Shown here: positions 36,024 to 47,745 of the stretch, in pieces
Layout of the letters: every line of letters begins with the position of its first letter
Position numbering within the stretch: position 1 is the stretch's first letter
Source of the DNA: Codonopsis lanceolata
Taxonomy: Eukaryota; Streptophyta; Magnoliopsida; Asterales; Campanulaceae
Assembly: GCA_013146195.2 (NCBI GenBank)
Contig: CM028381.1
Span: 59,526,744-59,590,743, forward strand
DNA length: 64,000 bases
Direction: 5' to 3'
The notes under the pieces: generated by a model
Told to the model about the DNA's origin: nothing
The model's input: only the letters and a program-made list of their open reading frames with translations
Database searches by the model: none
Translations under genes and position numbers: made by a program

Positions 36024-37129
36024 CTTAATTAATTGGACACCATCTCTCTCGATTCTGTATGAATGGATTAAATAAATTCTCTCTTAAAAGTTACTGTCTT
36101 AAGTTTTTGAGGTTTGCTCATTTGAGGATGGTAAAAACTTGCGTAAGGCTATTTTACGGATTTCTTTTATAAGACTGATATTCTCTATCCGATTCGATTT
36201 CTTTATAAGACCGATATTCTCTAACCGACCCACCGTGTGTTGATGAGTTAAGCTCTAAAAAAGAGTGAGGCTGAGTCTGATAAATTAAGATCCGTAAGAC
36301 GGTCTTATAGGAGAACTAGTGTTGGAGGATAGAGGAGTAACAATTTGTCTTAAAAGTTAAAACTCTCTCCTCCAACTCTTGTATGGTTGCAGTACCATGA
36401 CCAAATGGAAATATTTGTTAATCTATATATATATATACTTGTAGCGTCTGGAAACCGTTATTTTATTATTATATAATACTAGTGTATAACCCGTGCTCTA
36501 CACCGGTAGTTTTTACCTTTTTTTATACTTTATTAAATATAATACATACTTATTTTATAAGATATACTATATAATATAAATGTATCAATTGAAACATGAA
36601 ACAGTATGTCAATATCATTTAATAGTAAATTGAATTGCGAAAAAACTTCCAAATTAGTAAAATGAAGTTTAAAGGTTGGTCAATTAAGAAATGAATGATT
36701 ATGTGCACTTTGTTATTATCATCATTCAAATAAAAAGTAAATGAATAATTCAGTTACATAAGTTTGTAAGTAAAATTTTTATGATTACCTCTTAACGGTT
36801 ACATATTCAATACCCTAATAATTGAAATTGATTGTCATTTTATTGTCACATTAATAACATAATGAGAACCAAAGTATTGTTTCTTTTTCTCCCCTCATCC
36901 TCTATCTAAAAACCTTTTGCATTTCCATTTTGGCGAAATCGAGCTGCTCATATGGATCGGTAGAGATTACCGATAATATGTCGTTCCCGCTGCTCATTGG
37001 ATAAAAGATGATTGGAAATTGTTAAGATTATTACCTATTAAAACTTTTAATACTAAAAAAAATCAATGAATTACATCAAAAAATGCAACAAACAAACCCG
37101 AAGGAAAATATAAGCAATAAAGAAGGAAG
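36024..37129. other. Intergenic region with small repeats
   Basis: Around 36140-36310 are two direct copies of TTTATAAGAC(T/C)GATATTCTCTA and a loose inverted pair (TACGGATTTC / GATCCGTAAG), possibly an old MITE. Near 36478 ACTAGTGTATAACCCGTGCT resembles the edge of a common plant repeat. No gene. Confidence 0.45.
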
Positions 37130-37217
37130 TGTTATGTAATAAATTAACATAGCTAGCTAGTAGGCTAGCATAGGTTAGCTAGCATTGTAAGGTTGGTTTG
37201 GTTTGTCAACATTGGCA

Positions 37218-38480
37218 TACCATACTTAAAGATAAGAAATATTTTTCTTATCTCAAAATTGACAATACTAATGTCAACACTATATCTGGTAATGCCAAAA
37301 TAATTGAAGGATTTGGCAAAGCAATTAATTTTCCTAATGCCTGGAGGCACGAAATTCATGATAAATAATGTATTGTTCTCTCATAAGTCTCAAAGAAACT
37401 TGTTAAGTTTCAAAGACATTCGTCTGAATGGATATCATATTGAGACTATGAATAAGGGGAATGATGAATATCTTTGCATTACCTCAAACACTTCCGGAAG
37501 CAAGTGTATATTGGAAAAATTGTTATCTCTATCTTCAGGATTGTATAGTACAATCATAAGAATATTTGAATCATATTCTACAGTAAACCTGAAGTTTACT
37601 GAAACATTTAAAGCTTGACATGATAGATTGGGGCATCCAGGATCAATAATGATGCGGAGAATTATTGAGAATTCTAGTGGTCATCCATTGAAAAACCAGA
37701 AGATTTTTCAATCTAATGAACTTCATTGTGATGCTTGTTTTCAAGGAAAGTTGATAATTAATTAGATCATCACCAACTAAAGTTGGATATGAATCGCCAT
37801 CGTTTTTTGAACGAATTCAGGGTGATATATGTGGACCTATCCATCCACCAAGTGGACCATTCCAATACTTTATGGTATTAATTGATGCTTCTAGCAAATG
37901 GTCGCACGTATGTCTATTATCAACTTGCAATACGGCATTTGCCAAGTTCCTTGCACAAATAATCAAACTGAGAGCACAATTCCCATTATATGATCAAGAA
38001 AGTTAGACTTGATAATCTTTGGTGAATTTACATCTCAAGCATTCAATGATTATTGTATGGCAATAGGGATTGATGTTGAACATCCAAGAGCTCATGTTCA
38101 TACACAAAATGGTTTGGTGAATCGTTGATCAAGCGTATTCAACTTATTGCCAAACCATTAATGATGAAACAAAGGTCCCTACTTACGTATGGGGTCATCT
38201 TTGTTTACATGCGGCATTGATTCGTCTCAAGCCAAGTGCATATCACAAGTACTCCGCAATACAATTGGTATTCGGGCGAGAGCCGAATCTATCCCATCTA
38301 AGAGTTTTTGGTTGTGCGGTATATGTACCAATTGCTCCACCACAACGTACAAAGATGGGACCATAAAGGAGATTGTGAGTATATGTTGGGTATGAATCTC
38401 CTTCTATAATAAAATATCTTGAATCAAAAACGGGTGACGTTTTTACGGCACGCTTTGCCGATTGTCATTTTAATGAAGAC
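37218..38480 (+). pseudogene. Copia GAG-pre-integrase and integrase remnant
   Basis: Opens with VNTISGNAKIIEG-like sequence, then PGGTKFMINNVLFSHKSQRN and LLSFKDIRLNGYHIET, typical of the pre-integrase segment. The HHCC finger region shows HDRLGHPGSIMMRRI and HCDACFQGK. The integrase core is split into several frames (GDICGPIHPPSGPFQYFMV, DASSKWSHV, LVFGREPNLSHLRVFGCAVY). At least five frame changes or stops. Confidence 0.8.
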
Positions 38481-40675
38481 AGGTTTCCACCTTTAGGTGA
38501 AGAGGGGAAACAAGTGGGAAGAGAGATCAAATGGTGCACATCATCATTACTACACCTTGACCCTCCCACAAAGCAACGTACGTGAACTGGAAGTTCAAAA
38601 GGTCATACATTTACAAAATGTAGCAAATCAATTGTCAGATGCATTTATAGATACAAAGAGAGTGACAAAGTCACATGTAGCTGCTATAAATGCTCCTGCC
38701 CGAATTGAAATACCAAAAGGGCTACCAAATGATAAAATGGCAAATGAATCTAAGACACGCCTGAAGCGTGGACGACCCATTGGTTCAAAGGATAAAAATC
38801 CTCGCAAAACGAAAGTGATTGAAAATCCCCAATCACATGAAAGTATTCCAAAAGAAACACACGATCGTGAAATTATCCCAGAAGAAACACACGATCATGC
38901 AAATCTAGTAAGCCCTGCAGGCAACGATAACCATGAGATTTCCATTAATTACATGTGTAATGGAAAAATATATATGGAATCGAGATGAAATGGAGAATAT
39001 TGATGATATATTCTCTTATTCGGTATCCCAAGAAATTAATGACGGGACTGAAGATCCCGAACCAAAATCTGTATCTGAATGTCAAAAGATGCATGACAAG
39101 ATCAAATGGATAGATGTCATGAAGGCTGAATTAAATTCGTTGAATAAATGAAAAGTATTTGGATCTATCATTCTCACACCTGAAGCTGTGAAACCCATTG
39201 GATACAGATGGATTTTTGTTCGAAAGCGAAATGAGAAAAATGAGATTGTGAGATACAAGGCTCGCCTTGTTGCACAAGGTTTTTCCCAAAGGCCTGGGAT
39301 TGATTATGAAGAAACGTATTCTCATGTAATGGATGTTATTACGTTCAGATATCTGATCAGCCTATCGGTTTCGAAAAATCTAGATATGCATCTCATGGAT
39401 GTTGTAACGGCTTATTTATACGAGTCATTAGATGATGATATCTATATGAGAATTCCTGATGGAATCAAGGTGCCTGAAGCCCTGAGCTCAAAACCCAAAG
39501 AGTTATGTGCAATTAAACTACAACGATCTCTATATGGATTGAAACAATCCAGACGTATGTGGTATAATTGCTTAAGTGAGCATTTGTTAAAAGACGGATA
39601 TGTGAATGATCAATTATGTTCGTGTGTCTTTATAAAGAATACGACAGTTGGACTTGCTATTATCGCTGTCTATGTAGATGATCTGAATATCATTGGAACT
39701 CCCAAGGAAATCCAAGAAGTTGTTGATTACCTAAAGGGAGAATTTGAAATGAAAGATCTTGGGCAGACCAAATACTTTCTTGGTTTACAAATAGAACACT
39801 TGCATAGTGGAAAATTTGTACACCAATCAAATTACACAAAAAGGGTTTTGAAGTGCTTTTATATGGACAAGGCAAACCCTCTCACTAGCCCCATGATTAA
39901 TAGATCACTAAATGTTGAAAAAGATCCATTTCGTCCTTGTGAAGAGAATGAAGAGATACTTGGTCCTGAAGTACCATACTTAAGTGCTATTGGAGCTCTC
40001 ATGTACCTTGCTAATTGTACCAGACCGGATATAGCATTTGCTACAAATCTATTGACAAGATATAGTTCATCTCCATAACGGAGACACTGAAATGGTATCA
40101 AGCACATATTTCGTTATCTTCAAAGGACGATTGATTTGGGATTATTTTATCCCAAAGGATCAAAGGATAAAATGGTTGGTTTTGCAAATGCGGGTTATTT
40201 GTCTGATCCTCATAAGGCCAGATCACAGACCGGCTATGTCTTCACGATGGGTGGTACTGCAATTTCCTGACGTTCTCAAAAGCAAACGCTAGTTGCTACA
40301 TCGTCAAATCATGCTGAGATGATCGCACTTTATGAAGCCAGTCGAGAGTGTGTATGGCTTCGATCTATGACTCAGCATATTCAAAATGCCAGTGGACTAC
40401 CTGTCAACAAAGACCTGACAGTATTATTTGAAGACAATGCCGCATGTGTCAGCCAAAGTAAAGAGGGATACATCAAAAGAGTGACAGGTCCAAACATATC
40501 CCCCCGAAGTTCTTTTTATACACTCAAGAACTTGAAAAGAAGAAAGAGGTCAGCATCCAATATATTCGATCAAGTGATAATGCTGCAGATTTATTTACGA
40601 AGGCACTCCCCACTATAACCTTCAGAAAGCATGTTCACAATATTGGGATGCGAAACCTACGAGATTTACAAAGGT
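38481..40675 (+). pseudogene. Copia reverse transcriptase and RNase H, damaged
   Basis: A basic segment with RLKRGRPIGSKDKNP (38497-38988) precedes the RT. A TGA at 39149-39151 stands for the Trp of the conserved N-K-W-K motif; then 39188-40078 is open for 296 codons: YRWIFVRKRNEKNEIVRYKA, QGFSQRPGIDYEETY, LMDVVTAYLYESLDD, SLYGLKQSRRMW, the catalytic VYVDDLNIIG, and YFLGLQIEHL. A stop at 40076-40078 and a frame change lead to RNase H pieces: GYLSDPHKARSQTGYVF, then SNHAEMIALYEASRECVWLR and FEDNAACVSQ, ending near LFTKALP. Confidence 0.85.
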
Positions 40676-40924
40676 GATTTCTCTTGACCCTTGTCAGTTC
40701 AAGGGGGAACTTATATGGTTGTACTCTTTTTCCCTTTATCATGGTTTTTTCCCACTGGGTTTTCCATGAAAAGGTTTTTAACGAGACAACTCATGCACAT
40801 GATTCAGATTTAAGTTGCATACTCTTTTCCTTATGTTCGATTTTTTTCCCTACTGGGTTTTTCGGCTTAAAGGTTTTTAACGAGACACACTTAGTCAACT
40901 TATAATGCTATGTTCAAGGGGGAA

Positions 40925-41145
40925 TGTTATGTAATAAATGAACATAGCTAGCTAGTAGGCTAGCATAGGTTAGCTAGCATTGTAAGGTTGGTTTGGTTTG
41001 TCAACATTGGCAGACGCATTCGTTCATTGCTCGGTTATAAATACCGAGCAATGTAAGGTTATTGAGAACTACGAATCCTACTCTGAATAAATCTCTCTCT
41101 TTCTCTCATACACTCATTGTTCTAATTTGTGGTTACTTTATAACA
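40925..41145 (+). mobile_element. 3' LTR of the copia element
   Basis: 221 bp, TG...CA. Contains GTTATAAATACC as TATA region (41035-41044) within a perfect 11-bp inverted repeat, CATTGCTCGGT (41025-41035) and ACCGAGCAATG (41043-41053). CT-rich tail and GGAAG duplication follow. Confidence 0.92.
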
Positions 41146-41150
41146 GGAAG

Positions 41151-41840
41151 CTTTATCTATATTATCATTTTATTCAATTTTCAGATTGGATACTCCACAT
41201 ATATTTTATGACTTTAGTCTTAGATAACAAAATTAGTATAAGAGCTATAAAACTAATCATGAATCCGAAGCCCAAATAATTTTGTCATGAAATTTAATTT
41301 CATATCAAAATAGCATTTTCAGAAAAAAGATTTGGAAAAGTTAAATCCACCACAATTTTCATGGAAAATGAAGCATCACAATTTCATTTCATCCATCAAT
41401 CAATGACTTTTATGGACCCAATCAACGTTTTTAAAAAAATGGAAGAAAGAAAAATATTGTAAATAGCAACTGTCAAGACAATTCCGACTACAGCCAATGG
41501 CTTCAGGTTGAATGAATCAAATACAAAAAACACAATTGAAATTTTAGTCAAGAAAATTATCAGAACCAAATTACATTTGTAACATGTGTGAATTGACCTC
41601 CATCCGTTCTACTCAGATTTCAACTTCCTTTATCGAGATGTTCCACTATCAAAGTCACATTTTAAAAATCAAACATGTAATTTCCACAAAATTCAAGCTT
41701 TAGTAATCAATTCAGTAAAAAAATGTTTGTTAATATGCTTACATTCAAGGGTAATTATCCATCGTATGATAGTTAAATTTTCTGCTGGGACCCTTCGAGT
41801 AGGGGAAAAAAAGGATTATCATAATCAAATTTCAACGAAC
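41151..41840. other. Intergenic, AT-rich
   Basis: No coding frame on either strand. It would be downstream of the RPL39 remnant, but the last RPL39 exon (YNAKRRHWRRTKLGF type) was looked for and not found. Confidence 0.45.
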
Positions 41841-42600
41841 CTAATGGTGTTGTCGGTCATCTTCTTCGCCAGCTTCCTCTTGATCCTGGATATTTTGTGC
41901 GACGGCTGCAATAGAACTGTCATCACACCAAATGAACTCACTTCACTAATGATTTAGGTGAAAAAACAAAAAAAGAAAGAAGTGAACAAAACTTTTTCTC
42001 TACCTCTTCTATTGCTCTTTTGAACTACTTCACAAACCGGAGGTCACACTAATTTTTGCCTCTTAATACAAAAGAAGGAAAATTACCCTACAAATTAATA
42101 TTCTCATGATTCATCCTTGGCTTTCCACGTAGAAATCTAGTTTATGAATCGAGTATTTATGGGGCAGTAGAAAGAGAATTAAACTACATGGGAAAAAGCC
42201 CCAAATGGAAAATCGTCAAAACCATTAAACACACAACTGATCAATACACATCAGACATTAAATCAGCAAAATCAGCAAAATCCACAAAAAATTGCGCAAA
42301 GGACGGGAAATCCAAAAAATAATAATATATAACTTAAATGCAAAAGCAACTCAATGATATCAATTGATGCCCAATTCACAGATTTGAGAGAGAGAGCGAG
42401 CTTACAGATTATCAATAAGGATAAGAGCTTGATGTGATTTTGAAGGGAATCAACCAGCAGAGATAGAGAGAAGAAAAGAGAGAAAAACAAAATCAGTAAA
42501 ATACAAACACAAAAAAATTGTGCAAAGCACATATTCAAGTGACCGACCTTATGGCAACATGAGCTCCGTCTTTGGGGTTAGGGCGCGAAATCTTCAATTA
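41841..42600 (-). pseudogene. RPL39: RPL39 (60S ribosomal protein eL39) remnant
   Basis: The clear piece is an exon at 41841-41905 (- strand) bounded by TTCTATTGCAG and a GT donor. It encodes PSHKISRIKRKLAKKM directly followed by TDNTI and an AG half codon. eL39 is a 51-residue protein with the same start after Met and the same TDNTIR, but 13 residues normally lie between the two parts; they are gone in frame. Plant RPL39 splices right after the ATG and after TDNTIR, which fits both exon edges. Upstream, CGCCCTAACCCC (- strand, about 42575-42588) resembles the telo-box leaders of ribosomal-protein genes. The last exon is absent and the start exon uncertain, so I call it broken. A copia element sits just upstream. 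Confidence 0.72.
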
Positions 42601-42614
42601 AATTTATTTCATAG

Positions 42615-42965
42615 TGTAAACAAAGGGTTGGAAAGAAAAGTTTATGGCTTGAGTTAATGAACTGCCTTGATTGATTAATGTCAAAAATATAGGAAATCCC
42701 CTTTATAAATACTAAGGGATTTCGAATAAAAGGTGGAGAAGGAAGCAGAAACAGAAAACAACTATGCTAACAACAAATTTACACACGACACCCTTGTATA
42801 AGCTAAAATTACATCTAGGTGCTATAGCTTTCCAAAATGGCAGCTTCCTTGAATCTTCTCCATTTTGAATTGGTTTCTCCATATTTAGCTTTGGTTTGCA
42901 CATCACTGTTGTGTCTAAATCTAAGAAATTTTAACTTCTTCTTTGTTTCATCATTATAGTTAATA
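42615..42965 (-). mobile_element. 3' LTR of the minus-strand copia element
   Basis: 351 bp, very similar to 47371-47745 apart from a 24-bp difference. Because the strand is minus, it lies at the left. Confidence 0.87.
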
Positions 42966-43384
42966 CCATCCCCACAAGTTGAGGGTGTAAGTACACTGAC
43001 AATCCTCAGCTTGGATAAGAATTTCCAATGGAGTCCTTTTCCTAGGAACTTTGTGAATATGTCTGCCAATTGATTTTTGGTGGATATATGATGAAGAGAT
43101 ATTAGACCATTCTTAATCTTTTCACGTATGAAGTGACAATCAATTTCTATGTGTTTTGTTCTGCCATGATATACAGGATTGTTGGTAACTGCAATGACAG
43201 AAGAACTATCACAGTAGATGGGAACAGGACTGGAGAAATTAACTTGCAGATCCTTTAGGAGGCTGTGAATCCAAGTTATCTCACAACTAGTGGTGGCCAA
43301 TGCAATGTACTCAGATTCAGTAGATGATCTTGAAACAACCGATTGCTTTTTAGATTGCCAAGAGATCAAAGATTTACCCAACAT
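42966..43384 (-). pseudogene. Copia RNase H segment
   Basis: One open frame from LGKSLISWQSKKQSVVSRSS through STESEYIALATTSCEITW, PIYCDSSSVIAVTNNPVYHG and RTKHIEIDCHFIREKI to LADIFTKFLGKG. All core RNase H motifs of copia elements are present. It is cut from the RT frame by a stop/frame change at 43384 (RKSIIGFV then stop, where Y-C-V-F-L would continue). Confidence 0.85.
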
Positions 43385-44490
43385 TAAACAAAACCAATTA
43401 TTGATTTTCTGTCATTGGGATTTCCAACCCAATCACTATCACAAAAGGCTTGTAGATTGAATTGGCTGGTGGATGGTAAATAGATCCCTTGTTCAGGTGA
43501 GGCTTTAACATACCTCAGTACCCTGTGTAGTGCCTTCAGATGAGTATCTCTAGGTTCTTGAACAAATTGGCTTAGGCATTGGGCTGTAAAGGCCAAATCT
43601 GGTCTGGTGATAGTTAAGTATATCAGTTTTCCCACCAGCTGTTTGTAATCAGAAGGGTTGTTTAGCAGAGTTCCTCCCTTGATCAAAAGCTTTCCATTGG
43701 GATCATAAGGTATTATGAGAGGTTTAGTGTCCATGAGTCCTGCAACTTTTACCAACTCCATGGCATACTTCCTTTGGCTTAGGTGAAAGCCATCCATAGA
43801 TCTCATGACTTCAATACCTAGATAGTATTTGATGGGCCCTAGGTCCTTAATGTTGAACTTATCATGTAGAAACTGTTTTAGGGAACTGATGTAGCTCATC
43901 TCATTTCCAACAACCAGTATATCATCCACATATACTAAAACTGCAGTGAATTTTGAACTTTCTTTTAAGGTGAAGAGAGAGTAGTCTGCCATTGATTGCA
44001 TATATCCAAGACTGAGTAAGACTTCTGTGAGCTTGGAAAACCATTGCCTTGAAGCCTGTTTCAGGACATATATGGACTTTTTCAGTTTGCAGACTTTGTT
44101 CAAACAGTTCTGTAGCTTGTAGCCTGGTGGTAGATTCATATAGACTTCCTCCTCTAAATCTCCATGTAGGAAATCATTGTTAACATCCAACTGATGAACA
44201 TCCCATTTTTGAATACTGGCAACAGTAAGGATGGTTCTAACAGTGACCATCTTTGCTACAGGGGCAAAGGTCTCTGAGTAGTCTATACCCTCAGTCTAGT
44301 TATAACCTTTTGTAACCAACCTGGCTTTGAGCCTTTCTAAACTTCCATCTGAATTATACTTGGCTTTGTAGACCCATTTGCAGCCAATGGGCTTTTTCCC
44401 TTGGGGTAAATCAACAATGTCCCAAGTGTTATTGATTTCAAGAGCTGTGATTTCTTTGTCCATTGCTTCAATCCACCCATTGTTCTAAAT
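43385..44490 (-). pseudogene. Copia reverse transcriptase segment
   Basis: N-terminal part WIEAMDKEITALEINNTW begins just below 44490; a TAG near 44298 breaks TEGIDYSETFAPVAK. Then 288 codons are open: QLDVNNDFLHGDLEEEVYMN, LKQASRQWFSKLTE, the catalytic LVYVDDILVVGNEM, KYYLGIEVMRS, and TRPDLAFTAQCLSQFVQ. Only a few stops, so moderately young. Confidence 0.86.
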
Positions 44491-44954
44491 AGCTTGGCTG
44501 TAAGATTGTGGTTCTTGTATGTGGATCATGGGATTGATACAAGGTTTGGTGAAGACTGTAGATACCACAAAATCTTTGAACTTGGCAGGAGGTTGTTTGA
44601 TCCTAGTAGATGTTCTAGGGATTTAGGGAGCAATAGGGCCATCAATAGGTTCAGCAATATCATCTTGTCCTTGGTTACTGGGGTTAAGAAGTGTGGTTTT
44701 AGGTTCCATGTCATCATGAGATATGTTTATATCAATAGCATGTTTCATAGGGCTAAGTTGTTCAGGTTTGGTGAAAGGAAAGATAGTTTCATGAAAGACA
44801 ACATGTTTACTAACAAAGATCTTCTTAGTTTCCAGATTATACAGAATGTATCCCTTTTGGTCTGAAGGATAGCCAAGGAGAATGCTTCTAATGGCTCTGG
44901 GTTCAAATTTGTCTGAAGGGTGAACAGAAGCAAAACAAAGACATCCAATGATTT

Positions 44955-46187
44955 TTAAGTGTTCATAGGAAGGTGTGGTTTTAAAGAGAAGTTCATGGGG
45001 TGTTTTGAAATTAGTAGCTGCAGTGGGAAGTCTGTTGATGATATGTGTGGCAGCAAGGAGGCAATAACCCCATAATTGTATTTGTCAAGGAGGTGTTGGT
45101 GTTTTCTCTCAACAACTCCATTTTGTTGAGGGGTATCAACACAAGAACTTTGGTGTTTTATCCCTAGGTTGTTAAGAAAGGGTATGACTTCAGAATTGTA
45201 GAATTCTGTCCCATGACCAGTCCTACAAAACTTGATAGTTGTTTGAAAATGGTTTGTGACATAAGCATTGAATTGTTTTAGGAGGTTGAAAACATGAGTT
45301 TTGGTAGGCATAAGAAATGTCCAAACACCTCTAGAATAATCATCAACAATGGTTAAGAAGTACCTGCAACCATTCATAGTGGTTTTTCTATAGGGTCCCC
45401 ATAGGTCATAGTGAATAAGATCAAAGCAGGCATTAGTCTTGATGTTGCTAGTATTGAAAGGCAATCTGTGTTGTTTAGTTAAAGGACAAATGTCACACAT
45501 AGTAACATTTTTAACAAAATCATTGTCATCATTACAAGAAGGAAGTAAATGGACAATTCTTTTAAGTGTGCTAAGAGAACTGTGGCCTAATCTTTTGTGC
45601 CAGAAGTTGATGTCTCTTTCTCTTGAAGAACTGGAGCAAAAGTGAGAATGACTATGGGAAGGATCAGCCCTGAGTATGTAAAGGCCCTCACAGAGATTAC
45701 CAATGGCTATAGTCTTGGTCTTCTGAGGGTCCTGGAAAACACATTGAGAGCCAACTATATGAGTGTGACAGTTGATTTGGGCAGAAAGTTTAGGTATGGA
45801 GAGAAGGTTGTATTTAAACATGGGTATGTAGAAAACATTGTCAAGTGTAAGCTGGGTATTAATGAACACCTTTCCAACATGACTTACAATGACACTGGTA
45901 CCATTTGGAAGGGATAGGGTAATAAAGTGATTAAGTTTCTTAATATTATGCATGATGGATAGGGATGTGCATATATGGTATGTGGCACCTGAGTCAATAA
46001 TCCAGTTATGTAAGGAAGGTATGGTTTTGTGGTTTTCAGTGATAGATGTACCTGTTATATGTGTCATGCCAACAAATCTCTGTCTAGTTTGGTTGTTGTT
46101 GTGTTCTTCTAGACTGTCTTTGGCTTTGAGTAAGTTTAAGACATGGTTGAGTTGAGTCTGTAAGTTCTCCAAAGTGGGCTGTCCCAT
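44955..46187 (-). pseudogene. Copia protease and integrase segment
   Basis: 410 open codons. The protease has WIIDSGATYHIC and LLSIPKLSAQ. The integrase finger is HKRLGHSSLSTLKRIV with CDICPLTKQHRLPF. The core shows DLWGPYRKTTMNGCRYF, VDDYSRGVWTFLM and QQNGVVERKHQ with the catalytic Glu, but the second catalytic Asp, normally in a DNGTEF motif, is changed (GHGTEFYN), so the integrase is inactive even where open. 44491-44954 continues towards RT with stops. Confidence 0.85.
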
Positions 46188-47340
46188 AGTAGAGTTCTTG
46201 TTATCATCTCCATTGGTCTAAGTACTTTGCACCTGCATGGCTTTTGGGTTTCCAGGATGGGGTTGATTTCCATAGTTGTTTTGATTTTTGCCATCATTTC
46301 CTTGTTGATCTTTGCTTGGTGGCCTGGTTTTGTGAGCAGGGTGATTGGGATTACCAGGGTGATTTATGGGAAAGCCTTTGAGTCTGTAGCATTCATCTTG
46401 ATGTGTCCCTCTCTGTTGCAATAACTGCAGAAGACACCTTTCTTGAAGGAAGTCCTGCTATTGTTAGGCTTGGCTTGAGGGGAACAGAGAAGGACCTGAC
46501 AGAATTGGTCTGAGAAGGTTGTGTTATATTGCTGACAATGAAGCCTGTTTTTGGAATATAACCTTGCCTTTGAGTTTCTTCTTGTCTGATCATATAGTAT
46601 AGGCCTCCCCAATAGAAGGAAGAGGCTTCATCCTAAGTATTTGTCCCCTTATGTTCATGAAGCTTTCATGAATCCCCATAAGAAACTGCATCAACTGTCT
46701 TCTTTGCTGTCTTGATTCTTTATTCTTGACCTCACCACAATTGCTGGGACATCTACAAGCTGTTGTGGGATCTAAGGCTGCACTTTCATCCCAGACTCTT
46801 TCATCTTATGATAGTAAAACTCAATAGAATTAGTGCCTTGTTTAAGTCTGTGTAGGTCTTTCTCTAATTGGAAGATTATGTGGTCATCTATGTTGGAAAC
46901 CTTTCTGCCAATTCCTTCCAGACTGAATTGGCATTGATTACATACCTTAAACTGTTGCTAATGTCTTCTGTAAAAACATTAAAGGTCCAGGATATAATCA
47001 TGTCATTGGCCCTGGCCCATAGAGGATATAATGAGTCTTCTTTCTCAGGGATGGGAAAAGATTGAAAGATTGTTCTTGGCTGATAGGGCAATTTCAAAAG
47101 ATCTCTTCCAAGAATTGAAATTTTCACTTCCAGTTAACTTGGTGGCAATCAAGATAAGGCCTGGGTGATCATTGTTGTGGAGATACAATGGGTGCATATT
47201 GGAATCTATGCCAATTTCCATTGTTGGTCGTTTGTTCTTTGAATTGGTAGGATCAATAACAGATCTTGGTTTTCTTCTGTCATGACTGATGAGTCACGGA
47301 TATGATGAAAAGGGATGGGATAGATTGTTGGTAGGATTCA
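46188..47340 (-). pseudogene. Copia gag segment
   Basis: Pieces in order (- strand): NLEVKISILGRDLLKL-like near 47120, SLYPLWARANDMIISWTF and NSLRYVINANSVWKEL (to 46888), a region with QFLMGIHESFMNIRGQIL near 46690, and a zinc knuckle CSYCNREGHIK with THQDECYRLKGFP near 46400. Frames change several times. Gag would package the RNA. Confidence 0.78.
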
Positions 47341-47370
47341 GAGGTCAAGTGATTCTCTGCTCTGATGCCA

Positions 47371-47745
47371 TGTAAACAAAGGGTTGGAAAGAAAAGTTTA
47401 AGGCTTGAATTAATGAACTGCCTTGATTGATTAATGTCAAAAATACAGGAAATCCCCTTTATAAATAATAAGGGAATTCGAATAAAAGGTGGAAAAGGAA
47501 GCAGAAACAGAAAACAAGAAGGAAGCAGAAACAGAAAACAACTAGGCTAACATCAAATTTACACACGACACCCTTGCATAAGCTAAAATTACATCCAGGT
47601 GCTATAGCTTTCCAAAGTGGCAGCTTCCTTGAATCTTCTCCATTTTGAATTGGTTTCTCCATATTTAGCTTTGGTTTGCACATCACTGTTGTGTCTGAAT
47701 CTAAGAGAGTTTAACTTCTTCTTTGTTTCATCATTATAATTAATA
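47371..47745 (-). mobile_element. 5' LTR of the minus-strand copia element
   Basis: 375 bp. It differs from the other LTR by about twenty scattered substitutions and by a 24-bp tandem duplication of GAAGGAAGCAGAAACAGAAA plus four bases near 47495-47540. Confidence 0.87.

Larger units (their letters stand above)
37130..41145 (+). mobile_element. Ty1/copia retrotransposon with truncated 5' LTR
   Basis: The 3' LTR is 40925-41145 (221 bp, TGTTATG...ATAACA), after the polypurine tract TCAAGGGGGAA. The 5' LTR is only 37130-37217, identical or nearly so to the start of the 3' LTR, then passes directly into coding sequence just before the GAG-pre-integrase region. The target duplication GGAAG is perfect (37125-37129 and 41146-41150), so the element inserted as a unit and later lost most of its 5' LTR, primer site, gag and protease. 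Confidence 0.9.
42615..47745 (-). mobile_element. Ty1/copia retrotransposon, both LTRs present
   Basis: LTRs at 47371-47745 (5' in element sense) and 42615-42965 (3'). Inside the 5' LTR edge is the primer site TGGCATCAGAGCAGAG (- strand, about 47355-47370), as used by initiator-Met-primed copia elements. Next to the 3' LTR lies the purine tract TTGTGGGGATGG (- strand). The flanks CATAG (42610-42614) and TATAG (47746-47750) agree at four of five bases. The LTR start (TATTAA) is not the usual TG, so that edge may be off by a few bases. Gag, protease, integrase, RT and RNase H are in order but damaged. Confidence 0.87.

Noticed and set aside
36478..36520. Helitron end (ACTAGTGTATAACCCGTGC)
   Set aside because: No CTRR end with hairpin and no helicase; similarity to a common repeat edge only.
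43385..46187. An active copia element because of its long open frames
   Set aside because: The integrase lacks its second catalytic Asp, and stops near 44298 and 43384 plus gag frameshifts make it non-functional.
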